Part shown: positions 54,666 to 63,511 of the stretch, piece by piece
How positions within the stretch are numbered: the stretch's first letter is position 1
Layout of the letters: every line of letters starts with the position of its first letter
Assembly: GCF_003569915.1 (NCBI RefSeq)
Contig: NZ_KZ984443.1
Coordinates: 130,821 to 194,820, forward strand
Length of the DNA: 64,000 nt
Source of the DNA: Comamonas testosteroni
Lineage (GTDB): Bacteria > Pseudomonadota > Gammaproteobacteria > Burkholderiales > Burkholderiaceae_C
Direction of reading: 5' to 3'
The notes under the pieces: model-generated
Told to the model about the DNA's origin: nothing
Seen by the model: only the letters and a program-made list of their open reading frames with translations
Database searches by the model: none
Made by a program: the position numbers and the translations under genes

Positions 54666-55565
54666 ATGGCTGCTTTGATCTGCGGTTCGCTGGCCTTCGA
54701 CAACATCATGACTTTTGAAGGTCGTTTTGCGGACCAGATCCTGCCGGACCAGCTGCACATCCTCAATGTGTCGTTTCTGGTGCCCACGCTGCGCCGCGAC
54801 TTTGGTGGCTGCGCCGGCAATATTGCCTACAGCCTGAAGCTGCTCGGTGGTGATGCCCGTCCCATGGCCATGGTGGGCAGCGATGGTGCGGACTATGTGC
54901 AGCGCTTCAAGGATCTGGGCATCAACACCAGCCATGTGGGCCAGCTGCAAAGCACGCACACGGCGCAGTGCATGATCATGACGGACCGCGACAACAACCA
55001 GATCACGGCCTTTCACCCCGGCGCCATGATGCAGGCACACGAAAACCAGATCACGCCTGAGATGGCGGCCGAGATCAAGGTGGGTATTGTGGCTCCCGAT
55101 GGCCGTCAGGCCATGATCGACCATGCGACTCAGTTCAAGGCTGCGGGCATTCCTTTTGTGTTTGATCCCGGCCAGGGCCTGCCCATGTTCAATGGCGATG
55201 AGCTCAAAGCCTTTATCACGCAGGCGGACTGGGTGGCAGTGAATGACTACGAAGGCAAGATGCTCAGCGAGCGCACAGGCCTGAGCTTTGAGCAGATTTC
55301 GCAGCAGGTGCGCGGCTTGATCGTGACCCTGGGTGCCGAAGGCTGCGAAGTCTGGGAACAGGGCAAGAAGACGCTGGTCGCTCCCGTCAAGCCTGACGCA
55401 GTGGTCGACCCTACCGGTTGCGGTGATGCATGGCGTGGCGCTTTCCTGTTTGGCCTGGAGTGCGGCTGGGAGTTGGCGCGCTGCGCGGAACTGGGCAATC
55501 GCATGGGCGCGCTCAAGATTGCCCATCGCGGCCCGCAGAACTATCAGCTCAACTTCGAAGTCTGA
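54666..55565 (+). CDS. PfkB-family sugar/nucleoside kinase
   Basis: A 299-residue ribokinase-type kinase. It starts ALICGSLAFDNIMTF, has the FGGCAGNIAYSLKLLGG substrate-side motif near 40-56 and the C-terminal anion-hole signature VVDPTGCGDAWRGAF near 248-262, in which the Asp of GCGD is the catalytic base. The family includes adenosine, ribo- and fructokinases; the sequence alone does not fix the substrate, although it resembles the adenosine kinase-like subgroup. A terminator with repeat-free flanks follows. Confidence 0.8.
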   Translation: MAALICGSLAFDNIMTFEGRFADQILPDQLHILNVSFLVPTLRRDFGGCAGNIAYSLKLLGGDARPMAMVGSDGADYVQRFKDLGINTSHVGQLQSTHTAQCMIMTDRDNNQITAFHPGAMMQAHENQITPEMAAEIKVGIVAPDGRQAMIDHATQFKAAGIPFVFDPGQGLPMFNGDELKAFITQADWVAVNDYEGKMLSERTGLSFEQISQQVRGLIVTLGAEGCEVWEQGKKTLVAPVKPDAVVDPTGCGDAWRGAFLFGLECGWELARCAELGNRMGALKIAHRGPQNYQLNFEV

Positions 55566-55608
55566 TCGCTCGGAAATGCTGCAGGTCTGTGGATGCAGCA
55601 CAGGAATG

Positions 55609-55645
55609 AAAAAAGCCCGGCTCTCGAAAGAAAGCCGGGCTTTTT
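55609..55645. terminator. Bidirectional terminator between the kinase and histone-like genes
   Basis: AGCCCGGCT and AGCCGGGCT form a 9-bp stem, with an A-run before and TTTTT after it, so both converging genes can end here. Confidence 0.88.
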
Positions 55646-55673
55646 ACTGGCTTGCTGAAGTTCAGCTTGCCAA

Positions 55674-56519
55674 TCAGGGCTTGTTGCCTGTGGGGAAGGG
55701 CCATGCGGCCTGAGGAGCCAGACGGGTTTGAGCCACAGGTGCAGCAGCTTCGGCAGCAGCGGGTGCGGGTGCAGGAGCAGCGGCCTTCTTCGGGGCTGCA
55801 GCTTTCTTGGGAGCTGCGGCCTTCTTGGGTGCTGCTGCCTTGGGCTTGGCTGCAGCAGGCTTCGCGGCGGCTGTTGCAGGTTTTGCAGCTGCCTTCTTGG
55901 GCGCTGCAGCCTTCTTGGTCGCTGGCTTTGCAGCTGCTTTGGCAGCAGGCTTAGCGGCAGCCTTGGTGGTTGTAGCCTTCTTTGCAGCAGGCTTAGCGGC
56001 AGCCTTGGCGGTTGTGGCCTTCTTTGCAGTGGGCTTGGCAGCAGCCTTGGCGGTTGTGGCCTTCTTTGCAGTGGGCTTGGCAGCAGCCTTGGCGGTTGTG
56101 GCCTTCTTTGCAGTGGGCTTGGCAGCAGCCTTGGCGGTTGTGGCCTTCTTTGCAGCGGGCTTGGCAGCAGCCTTGGCGGCAGGCTTAGCAGTGGCCTTCT
56201 TTGCAGCGGGCTTGGCGGCAGCCTTGGCGGGAGCAGCCTTTTTCGCAGCGGGCTTGGCAGCAGCCTTGGCAGGAGCGGCCTTCTTTGCGGCGGGCTTGGC
56301 AGCAGCCTTGGCGGGAGCAGCTTTCTTAGCGGCGGGCTTGGCAGCAGCCTTGGCAGGTGCGGCCTTCTTCGCAGCAGGTTTGGCAGCTGCCTTCTTGGGG
56401 GCTGCAGCCTTGGTTGTCGCTGCCTTCTTCACAGCTTCAGCCTTGGGCGCGGCCGCCTTCTTGGCAGTTGTCTTTTTCTCGGTAGTGGCCTTGGCGGCCG
56501 TCTTCTTCGCAGTTGCCAT
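55674..56519 (-). CDS. Histone H1-like, Lys/Ala/Pro-rich repeat protein
   Basis: A 281-residue, extremely basic, low-complexity protein of the AlgP/HctB kind, expected to bind DNA and compact or regulate it. After MATAKKTAAKAT it consists of degenerate tandem units such as AAAKPAAKKAAPAK (14 residues) and AAAKPTAKKATTAK, repeated through about residue 200, then further AAKP/APKK blocks and a short less basic C-terminus ending in QAAWPFPTGNKP. AAGGAG lies 6 bases before the ATG at 56519; another ATG immediately upstream (56522) is possible. The nucleotide repeats are near-identical, so copy number probably varies between strains and assemblies may collapse them. Confidence 0.85.
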   Translation of the reverse strand: MATAKKTAAKATTEKKTTAKKAAAPKAEAVKKAATTKAAAPKKAAAKPAAKKAAPAKAAAKPAAKKAAPAKAAAKPAAKKAAPAKAAAKPAAKKAAPAKAAAKPAAKKATAKPAAKAAAKPAAKKATTAKAAAKPTAKKATTAKAAAKPTAKKATTAKAAAKPTAKKATTAKAAAKPAAKKATTTKAAAKPAAKAAAKPATKKAAAPKKAAAKPATAAAKPAAAKPKAAAPKKAAAPKKAAAPKKAAAPAPAPAAAEAAAPVAQTRLAPQAAWPFPTGNKP

Positions 56520-56697
56520 CATTTTCTCCTTCGTTGATTTGCATAAAACGCCAAGCAATTTTTCATTGCCCGGCGATTCAAAGCGATGTGGAGTTGCTCA
56601 TCGCTAAGAACACAAATTTGCTTCACGCTAAAAAACCGTTTTTTGTAGCAATAAAGTGAAGCAAGTCATGACTCGCATTGTGCCTGCTTAGAAGCAA

Positions 56698-57789
56698 TTA
56701 ATCCCAAGAAAGTGCGCCTCCGGTCTGATACTCGATCACTCGTGTCTCAAAGAAGTTACGTTCTTTCTTCAAATCGATCATTTCGCTCATCCATGGGAAT
56801 GGATTTTCTTCGCCAGGGAAGAGTTCTTCCAATCCGATTTGTGTGGCGCGACGGTTGGCGATGTAGCGCAGATAACCCTTGAACATCGACGCGTTCATGC
56901 CCAGCACGCCGCGCGGCATGGTGTCTTCGGCGTAGCGATATTCCAGCTCCACAGCCTTGCGGAACAGGTCGTTGATTTCCTGCTTGAACTCGGCAGTCCA
57001 CAGATGGGGATTCTCGAGTTTCAACTGATTGATCAGGTCGATGCCGAAGTTGCAGTGCATGGACTCGTCGCGCAGGATGTACTGGTACTGCTCGGCAGCG
57101 CCCGTCATCTTGTTCTGACGACCCAGGGCCAGAATCTGCGTAAAGCCCACGTAGAAGAACAGGCCTTCCATCAGGCAGGCGAAAACGATCAGAGACTTCA
57201 GCAGCGTCTGGTCGGTCTCGGGCGTGCCGGTCTTGAAGTTGGGGTCCATGATCGCTTCGATGAAGGGGATCAGGAACTCGTCCTTGTCGCGGATGGATTG
57301 AACTTCGTTGTAGGCGTTGAAGATTTCCGATTCATCCAGACCCAGCGATTCCACGATGTATTGGTAGGCGTGGGTGTGAATGGCTTCTTCAAAAGCCTGG
57401 CGCAGCAGGAACTGGCGGCACTCGGGCGCCGTGATGTGGCGGTAGGTGCCCAGCACGATGTTGTTGGCGGCTAGCGAATCGGCCGTCACAAAGAAGCCCA
57501 GATTGCGCTTGACGATGCGGCGCTCGTCTTCGGTCAGACCGTTGGGGTCCTTCCACAGCGCGATGTCGCGGTTCATGTTCACTTCCTGCGGCATCCAGTG
57601 GTTGGCGCAGGTGGCCAGATACTTTTCCCAGGCCCACTTGTACTTGAAGGGAACCAACTGGTTCACGTCGGTCTTGGCGTTGATGATGCGCTTGTCAGCA
57701 GCATTCACGCGCTTGTGGGTGCTGGTGGACGCGCCAGCTTCTGCGCTGGTGGCGGAAGGGGCAAAGGTGTCGTCGTCAAAGCTCAGCAT
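56698..57789 (-). CDS. nrdB: Ribonucleotide reductase beta subunit NrdB (class Ia)
   Basis: Diiron-tyrosyl radical subunit that generates the radical for NrdA. The 363-residue protein has [21 protein letters not shown] near 75-96, the [29 protein letters not shown] metal-ligand segment, [20 protein letters not shown] near 137-156, [20 protein letters not shown] (metal ligands Glu and His) near 235-254 and a C-terminus used to dock NrdA. It lies downstream of nrdA across a GC-rich repeat (F), so it may have its own promoter or be read through from nrdA. A short non-coding gap of about 180 bases follows the histone-like gene start. Confidence 0.97.
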   Translation of the reverse strand: MLSFDDDTFAPSATSAEAGASTSTHKRVNAADKRIINAKTDVNQLVPFKYKWAWEKYLATCANHWMPQEVNMNRDIALWKDPNGLTEDERRIVKRNLGFFVTADSLAANNIVLGTYRHITAPECRQFLLRQAFEEAIHTHAYQYIVESLGLDESEIFNAYNEVQSIRDKDEFLIPFIEAIMDPNFKTGTPETDQTLLKSLIVFACLMEGLFFYVGFTQILALGRQNKMTGAAEQYQYILRDESMHCNFGIDLINQLKLENPHLWTAEFKQEINDLFRKAVELEYRYAEDTMPRGVLGMNASMFKGYLRYIANRRATQIGLEELFPGEENPFPWMSEMIDLKKERNFFETRVIEYQTGGALSWD

Positions 57790-57865
57790 GAATTATTCCT
57801 TTTAGGAAAAGCTGGGTGCGAGATCGACTCCAGCCTTCTGATTTATCTATTTAGTAAGTGCCGCT

Positions 57866-57989
57866 AAAAACCGGCACATTCCAACCCAGAGACACCGAGC
57901 AAGAGCCGCCTCGTGGCGATGGTGTCGTCCCCCTCCCGCATTGCGAAGCAAAGCGAGAGAGGGGGAAGGCGCGTCAGCGCCTCAGGGGG
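57866..57989 (-). repeat. GC-rich 3'-end composite hairpin repeat, copy F
   Basis: Read leftward it starts CCCCCTGAGGCGC 3 nt after the nrdA stop and ends GTGCCGGTTTTTAGC. It lies between nrdA and nrdB, in the nrdA orientation, so it may reduce read-through between the two subunit genes. Confidence 0.78.
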
Positions 57990-57992
57990 TGT

Positions 57993-60896
57993 TTACTGAC
58001 AAGCCTCGCAACCTGGATCATCAATCGCGCAGAACTTGATGTCTGTAGCTGGAGCCTGTGCACGCGCTGCAGCGGCAGCAGCTTCCAGAGCGCTCATCGC
58101 TGGCACTGCTGCGGGCTGGGCGGCTGGAGCGGTAGGCACGGCGTTCAGCACACGGCTTTGCACAGTGGACTTTTCGATGTTGGTGGCGCTGGTGGTGCGC
58201 AGGTAGTACGTGGTCTTCAGGCCACGAACCCAGGCCAGCATATAAGTGTCATGCAGCTTCTTGCCGGAGGCGCCTGCCATATAGATGTTCAGGCTCTGGG
58301 CCTGGTCAATCCACTTCTGGCGACGCGAGGCGGCTTCCACCAGCCATTCGGGCGAGACTTCAAACGCAGTGGCGTACAGGTTCTTGACGTCCTGGGGCAC
58401 GCGGTCAATGGCGCGCAGCGAGCCGTCAAAGTGCTTGAGGTCCATGACCATCACGTCGTCCCACAGGCCCAGGCGCTTCAAGTCACGCACCAGATACTGG
58501 TTGATGACGGTGAATTCACCGGACAGATTGGACTTGACGGACAGGTTGCCGAACGAAGGCTCGATCGATGCGTCCACACCCACGATGTTGGAGATGGTGG
58601 CAGTCGGAGCGATGGCCACGCAGTTGCTGTTGCGCATGCCGTCCTTGGCGATCTTGGCGCGCAGAGCATCCCAGTCCAGCTTGGCGGAGCGGTCCACTTC
58701 CACATAACCGCCGCGAGCCTTTTCCAGCAGCTTCAGGGTGTCGGGAGGCAGGATGCCCTGATCCCACAGCGAGCCCTTGAAGGTGGAGTAGGTGCCACGC
58801 TCCTTGGACAGCTCGGTCGATGCCCAGTATGCGTAGTAGCAGATGGCTTCCATGGATTCGTCAGCGAATTCCACGGCACCCTGGCTGGCATAGGCGGTGC
58901 GCATTTCATACAGCGCGTCCTGGAAGCCCATCAGGCCCATGCCCACAGGGCGGTGGCGCAGATTGGAGTCCTTGGCCTTTTGCACGGCGTAGTAGTTGAT
59001 GTCGATCACGTTGTCCAGCATGCGCATGGCGGTGGTCACCGTCTTGCGCAGCTTGTCGTGGTCGATCTTGCCGTCCTTGATGTGCTTGACCAGATTGACC
59101 GAGCCCAGGTTGCAGACTGCGGTTTCGGTGTCGCTGGTGTTGAGCGTGATTTCCGTGCACAGGTTGGACGAGTGCACCACGCCAATGTGCTGCTGGGGTG
59201 AGCGGATGTTGCAAGGATCCTTGAAGGTGATCCAGGGGTGGCCGGTCTCGAACAGCATCGAGAGCATCTTGCGCCACAGATCGGTGGCGGGCAGAGTCTT
59301 GTGCAGCTTGAGCTCGCCGCTGGCAGCCTTGGCTTCGTAGGCCAGGTAGGCCTTTTCGAATTCAGCGCCAAACAGGTCGTGCAGATCGGGCACGTCGGCA
59401 GGGCTGAACAGAGTCCACTGGCCCTTTTCCATCACGCGCTTCATGAACAGGTCTGGAATCCAGTTGGCCGTGTTCATGTCGTGGGTGCGGCGGCGGTCGT
59501 CGCCGGTGTTCTTGCGCAGCTCCAGGAATTCTTCGATGTCCAGGTGCCAGGATTCCAGATAAGTGCAGACCGCGCCCTTGCGCTTGCCGCCCTGGTTCAC
59601 GGCCACAGCCGTGTCGTTGACGACCTTCAGGAACGGCACCACACCTTGCGATTCGCCATTAGTGCCCTTGATGCGCGAGCCCAGGGCACGCACGCGGGTC
59701 CAGTCATTGCCCAGACCGCCAGCAAACTTGGACAGCAGAGCGTTTTCCTTGATGGATTCGTAGATACCGTCCAGGTCGTCCGGCACGGTGGTCAGATAGC
59801 AGGACGACAGCTGCGAGCGCAGGGTACCGCTATTGAACAGGGTGGGCGTAGACGACATGAAGTCGAACGAAGACAGCAGCTCGTAGAACTCGATGGCGCG
59901 TGCATTGCGGTCATCTTCGTTAAGCGCCAGGCCCATGGCCACACGCATGAAGAAGGACTGAGGCAGCTCGATGCGTGTCTTGCGCACGTGCAGGAAGTAG
60001 CGGTCATACAGAGTCTGCAGACCCAGGTAGTCGAACTGTTCGTCACGCTCGGCCTTCAGCGCCTTGGCCAGACGAGGCAGGTCGTAGTTCAGCAGATCGG
60101 GGTTGAGCAGCTCGTTGTCCACGCCCTTTTGCACAAAGCCGGGGAAGTAGTCGGCGTAGGCGGCCTGCATTTCGGCGGGCTGCACATCGCGGCCCATGAC
60201 TTCGCGCACGATGGTGTGCAGCAGCAGGCGGGCCGTGACATAGGTGTAGTCGGGGTCTTTTTCGATCAGCGTACGGGCGGCCAGGATGGAGGCCTTGAAC
60301 ACTTCTTCGATAGGCACACCGTCATACAGATTGCGCAGCGTTTCAGCCACGATGGGGGCGGACTGGATGTCGGCGTTCAGGTTGCGGCAGGCCGATTCGA
60401 TCAGCGACTGCAGGCGCTCCTGGTTCAGCGGCACGCGCTGGCCGTTGTCGGTGACATGCAAGGCGGGCTTGGCGGCGGCTGCAGCGGCAGCGGCGGCTGC
60501 GGCCTTCTTTTGTTCGGCGCGTTCCTGATTGCGGGCTTCGCGGTACAGCACATAGGCGCGGGCCACATCCTGGTGACCGCCACGCATCAGGCCCAGCTCG
60601 ACCTGGTCCTGAATGTCTTCAATATGGAAGGTGCCGCCTGTGGGGCGCGAGCGCTGCAGGGCGCGAACCACGCCTTCGGTCAATTCATTGACGGTATCGC
60701 GCACGCTGGCGGAAGCCGCTCCCTGTGCGCCGCGCACGGCCAGAAAAGCCTTGGTCAGCGCCACGGCGATTTTCTGGGGGGCAAAACCCACCACGTCACC
60801 GCTGCGGCGGATGACCTGGTAGCTGTCGGACTGGGAGGAAGAATTGGCTGCGCTTTCAGGCGCGGCAGAAGACAGTGGGTTCAGCGCTTCTTGCAT
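57993..60896 (-). CDS. nrdA: Ribonucleotide reductase alpha subunit NrdA with two ATP-cones
   Basis: Reduces ribonucleoside diphosphates to deoxy forms. The 967-residue protein is much longer than E. coli NrdA (761). Two ATP-cone domains come first: residues about 26-125 (YQVIRRSGDVVGFAPQKIAVAL) and about 146-235 (LHVTDNGQRVPLNQERLQSLIE), joined by a run of 11 Ala residues. The catalytic barrel follows with LSSCYLT, RKGAVCTYLESWHLDIEEFLELRKNTGD and the active-site region NLCTEI. The C-terminus ends DDPGCEACQ, the redox-shuttling Cys pair. The ATG at 60896 is preferred; 15 upstream codons are open but follow the likely promoter. Confidence 0.96.
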   Translation of the reverse strand: MQEALNPLSSAAPESAANSSSQSDSYQVIRRSGDVVGFAPQKIAVALTKAFLAVRGAQGAASASVRDTVNELTEGVVRALQRSRPTGGTFHIEDIQDQVELGLMRGGHQDVARAYVLYREARNQERAEQKKAAAAAAAAAAAKPALHVTDNGQRVPLNQERLQSLIESACRNLNADIQSAPIVAETLRNLYDGVPIEEVFKASILAARTLIEKDPDYTYVTARLLLHTIVREVMGRDVQPAEMQAAYADYFPGFVQKGVDNELLNPDLLNYDLPRLAKALKAERDEQFDYLGLQTLYDRYFLHVRKTRIELPQSFFMRVAMGLALNEDDRNARAIEFYELLSSFDFMSSTPTLFNSGTLRSQLSSCYLTTVPDDLDGIYESIKENALLSKFAGGLGNDWTRVRALGSRIKGTNGESQGVVPFLKVVNDTAVAVNQGGKRKGAVCTYLESWHLDIEEFLELRKNTGDDRRRTHDMNTANWIPDLFMKRVMEKGQWTLFSPADVPDLHDLFGAEFEKAYLAYEAKAASGELKLHKTLPATDLWRKMLSMLFETGHPWITFKDPCNIRSPQQHIGVVHSSNLCTEITLNTSDTETAVCNLGSVNLVKHIKDGKIDHDKLRKTVTTAMRMLDNVIDINYYAVQKAKDSNLRHRPVGMGLMGFQDALYEMRTAYASQGAVEFADESMEAICYYAYWASTELSKERGTYSTFKGSLWDQGILPPDTLKLLEKARGGYVEVDRSAKLDWDALRAKIAKDGMRNSNCVAIAPTATISNIVGVDASIEPSFGNLSVKSNLSGEFTVINQYLVRDLKRLGLWDDVMVMDLKHFDGSLRAIDRVPQDVKNLYATAFEVSPEWLVEAASRRQKWIDQAQSLNIYMAGASGKKLHDTYMLAWVRGLKTTYYLRTTSATNIEKSTVQSRVLNAVPTAPAAQPAAVPAMSALEAAAAAARAQAPATDIKFCAIDDPGCEACQ

Positions 60897-61017
60897 AAGT
60901 TTCCTCGATTCAATTGTGGATAGGCAGACAAAGGCCTGCACTCGAAGCAGGCCATCAAACAGACAGTTCAGCGCCGTGGTCTACACATGGTTTGCACAGG
61001 GTGTGCACAACTTGTAA

Positions 61018-61064
61018 ACACTAGATATGGGGTCTACGACGCTTCGAAACACTACCGGTAGTGT
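61018..61064 (-). promoter_or_regulatory. Tandem NrdR boxes upstream of nrdA
   Basis: ACACTAGATATGGGGT at 61018-61033 and ACACTACCGGTAGTGT at 61049-61064 start 31 bases apart, about three helical turns, the spacing known for paired NrdR boxes (consensus near acaCwAtATaTwGtgt). The second is a perfect palindrome. They lie about 120-170 bases upstream of nrdA. Between them and the gene, TTGTGGATA at 60914-60922 is, on the minus strand, one mismatch from the DnaA box TTATCCACA. Confidence 0.6.
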
Positions 61065-61426
61065 ATATCTGTTCAATCTGGGTGACCTGATGAAACTACT
61101 GAAGCGGACATTTCAAAGGCCGCTTGACAGACGCAAAATGCGCTTCAAAGCCACGCCAGACAAGGCACTGCGGCGATTGCAGGACTGGCTCGGGCGCGCC
61201 GCTAAATTTGTAAAAATTTTGTGTGTTTGAGCCAAGCGACATCCACCCGGAAATGGCGCTTGACAGCACTTTTGTGGCCGCTGGTTGTGATGCGGGTTTA
61301 CGGGGTGCTCTTGAAAAAATAGCGCCATGCCCTGGTCTTGAAATCAACTCAGACACATTTGACCCTGAAACCCGTGTAAGACAGGGGCATGGTGCTTCGC
61401 CTTTTGGGAGGGCGAGTCAGCCGGAC
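61065..61426. other. Gap between the nrdA promoter and ampD
   Basis: About 360 bases with no gene I can support. A 46-codon basic reading frame from ATG 61090 exists but has no ribosome site or recognisable domain. A weak hairpin TCGCC/GGCGA near 61400 could end the leftward ampD transcript. Confidence 0.45.
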
Positions 61427-62026
61427 TTAGACGCAGGGAGGAAGTTCCCAGCCGCGCGTGTCGCGGGTTGCCTGTAGTTGCCAGGCCAGATGCTTCCAGT
61501 CAAATCCGGGGCCTGGGTCTTGCTTACGACCCGGCGCAATATGTTCGTGGCCTGCGATATAGCGAATCGCGTACTGCATGCCAATGGACTCGCACAGCTT
61601 TTGCAGTGCCTGGTACTGCGCGGGTTCGAACTGCAGGCCTTCAAGCCCTTCAAGCTCGATGCCGATCGAGTCATCATTGCAGCGATCGCGCCCGCGCCAC
61701 TGGCTCACGCCGGCGTGCCACGCACGGTCATCACAGCTGACAAACTGCCAGACGTCGCCCTGGCGGGTGATGAAGAAGTGCGATGAAACTTCCAGCCCGC
61801 GAATGCTCTGAAAGTAGGGGTGGGCATCCCAGTCCAGCTGGTTGGTGAACAGCTGCTGCACTGCACCGGTACCATATTGGCCTGGTGGCAGGCTGATGGA
61901 ATGGACGACCACGAGGTCAATGGCAGCCCCGTGCGGGCGAGGTCCAAAGTTGGGGGAAGGTAGTTGCTGTGCGCTTTGTAGCCAGCCGGACTTCCAGATC
62001 GGAGGGCGCTCAGTGGTTGTCGCCAT
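61427..62026 (-). CDS. ampD: 1,6-anhydro-N-acetylmuramyl-L-alanine amidase AmpD
   Basis: Cytoplasmic zinc amidase that cuts the peptide from anhydro-muropeptides during cell-wall recycling and thereby controls AmpR-type beta-lactamase induction where present. The 199-residue protein has the zinc ligand His in VVVHSISLPPGQ near 43, the SSHFFITRQG segment near 80, NDDSIGIELEG near 118-128 and HEHIAPGRKQDPGPGFDW near 160-177 with the second His and the Asp. The start at 62026 is inferred from the AmpD family start; the gene overlaps the end of the upstream pilR gene by 17 bases. Confidence 0.94.
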   Translation of the reverse strand: MATTTERPPIWKSGWLQSAQQLPSPNFGPRPHGAAIDLVVVHSISLPPGQYGTGAVQQLFTNQLDWDAHPYFQSIRGLEVSSHFFITRQGDVWQFVSCDDRAWHAGVSQWRGRDRCNDDSIGIELEGLEGLQFEPAQYQALQKLCESIGMQYAIRYIAGHEHIAPGRKQDPGPGFDWKHLAWQLQATRDTRGWELPPCV

Positions 62027-63506
62027 TGTGTTTGCCGCTTTCCGAGGGCAGGTCGATACCCAGTCTCTCAATGCGATAGCGAATCTGGCGCAGGCTGATG
62101 CCCAGCCTTGCTGCCGTCGCCGTGCGGTTGAAGCCATTGTCCTGCAGCGCTTGCACGAGAATGCTGCGCTCCTGATCATCCAGCCAGGCTTGCAGATCCT
62201 GCGGCAGCTCGGCCGGTGGAGCCATCTCCGTGAGGGTATTGGGCGGTGGTGGTGCGGGTGTCAGCGCTGCGATGGAGGCATCGGTCGCCGATACGGTGGT
62301 CGCCATGGTTTGTGGCAGGCGTAGTGGCCCTTCATCGCCCAAAGCAATGGCGCGGTGCAGCACATTTTCCAGCTCGCGCACATTGCCGGGAAGGTGCAAC
62401 CCGGCAATCTGTGCATGGCTGACCTCGTCCAGCACAGGCGTGCTCAGGCCGGATTCCTTGGACAGCTTGTTCAGCAGGGCTTGGCACAGATCGGGCAGAT
62501 CCTCGCGGCGTTCACGCAGTGCGGGCAAATTGATCTCAATCACGTTCAAGCGATAGAACAGATCCTGTCGGAACAATCCGGCCTGCACTTGCGCCGCCAG
62601 ATCGCGGTGCGTGGCACTGACGATGCGCACATCAACAGCTTCTTCCTGTGTGCTGCCCAGGGAACGAATCTTGCGCTCCTGAATGGCACGCAGCAGCTTG
62701 GCCTGCATGGGAAGCGGCAGGTCGCCAATTTCGTCAAGAAACAGTGTTCCGCCTTGGGCAGCCTGAAAGTAACCGGGCCTGTCCTGCGTGGCACCGGTAT
62801 AGGAGCCTTTGCGCGCCCCAAAGAATTCGGCTTCGAGCAGATTCTCGGGGATGGCGCCGCAGTTGACGGCGACCAGCGGCCCCTCGGCGCGCTGGCTGCA
62901 GGCATGCAGAGCGCGGGCTACGAGTTCCTTGCCCGTGCCAGATTCTCCGTTGACCAGCACGGGAGCCATGCCTTTGGCGACCTTGGCAATGCGTTGCTTG
63001 ACGTTCTGCATGGCGGTGGACTTGCCGACCAGCGCCTGCAAGGAAGCGTCGCCGCAGGGCAGTTTGTCGTCGATGGCATCTGCAGGACTGGCGGATGTGC
63101 CTGGCGAAGGAACGGCACCTATGCCCTGAATGGCCGAAGCCACGACCTGACGAAACTGGCGCAGGTCCACTGGTTTGGTCAGATAGTCAAACGCGCCGGT
63201 GCGCAGCGCCTCGACGGCGTTCTCGGCCGAGCCATAAGCTGTCATGACGATGCAGCGCTCAGGCCGGCTCTGCTCGCGCAATTGCACCAGCAATTGCATG
63301 CCGCTGCCGTCGGGCAGGCGCATATCGCTGATCATCACGTCGAAGTGGCGCTGCTGCAATTGCTCCTGGGCTTCCTGCACCGTGCCTGCCGTTTCCACGC
63401 GATAGCCTTCCCGCAGCAACGTCAGTTCATAGAGCGTGCGCAGGTCGGGTTCGTCGTCCACCACCAGAATGCTGGCAGCCGTGGGTGTTGAGGGCATTGA
63501 ATTCAC
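62010..63506 (-). CDS. pilR: Sigma-54-dependent response regulator, PilR type
   Basis: Two-component activator of 498 residues. Receiver domain: VVDDEPDLRTLYELTLL near 15 with the phosphorylated Asp61 (SDMRLPDGSG), Lys near 111 (YLTKPVD). The AAA+ domain has Walker A GESGTGKELVARALH near 195, the sigma-54 contact loop GSYTGA (instead of the more usual GAFTGA) and LFLDEIGDLPLPMQAKLLRAIQE near 255-274. A Fis-type helix-turn-helix ends the protein (LVQALQDNGFNRTATAARLGISLRQIRYRIERLGID). PilR controls pilin genes; the assignment rests on domain order, PilR-like sequence around the Walker B motif, and the adjacent histidine kinase. Confidence 0.85.
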   Translation of the reverse strand: MNSMPSTPTAASILVVDDEPDLRTLYELTLLREGYRVETAGTVQEAQEQLQQRHFDVMISDMRLPDGSGMQLLVQLREQSRPERCIVMTAYGSAENAVEALRTGAFDYLTKPVDLRQFRQVVASAIQGIGAVPSPGTSASPADAIDDKLPCGDASLQALVGKSTAMQNVKQRIAKVAKGMAPVLVNGESGTGKELVARALHACSQRAEGPLVAVNCGAIPENLLEAEFFGARKGSYTGATQDRPGYFQAAQGGTLFLDEIGDLPLPMQAKLLRAIQERKIRSLGSTQEEAVDVRIVSATHRDLAAQVQAGLFRQDLFYRLNVIEINLPALRERREDLPDLCQALLNKLSKESGLSTPVLDEVSHAQIAGLHLPGNVRELENVLHRAIALGDEGPLRLPQTMATTVSATDASIAALTPAPPPPNTLTEMAPPAELPQDLQAWLDDQERSILVQALQDNGFNRTATAARLGISLRQIRYRIERLGIDLPSESGKHNGDNH

Positions 63507-63511
63507 GAGGC

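Noticed and set aside
55980-56380. Regularly spaced repeats in the H1-like gene resembling a CRISPR array
   Set aside because: The units are contiguous 42-base coding repeats without unique spacers and keep the reading frame, so they are a protein repeat.
55807-56607. Long plus-strand frame over the histone-like gene
   Set aside because: It is the antisense of the Lys/Ala repeats, rich in Ala, Gly and Leu, and has no start context. The minus-strand frame has the RBS and the H1-like sequence.
61090-61230. 46-codon basic reading frame downstream of the NrdR boxes (MKLLKRTFQ start)
   Set aside because: No ribosome site, no recognisable domain, AT-rich flanks and overlap with the nrdA control region. 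Not supported as a gene.
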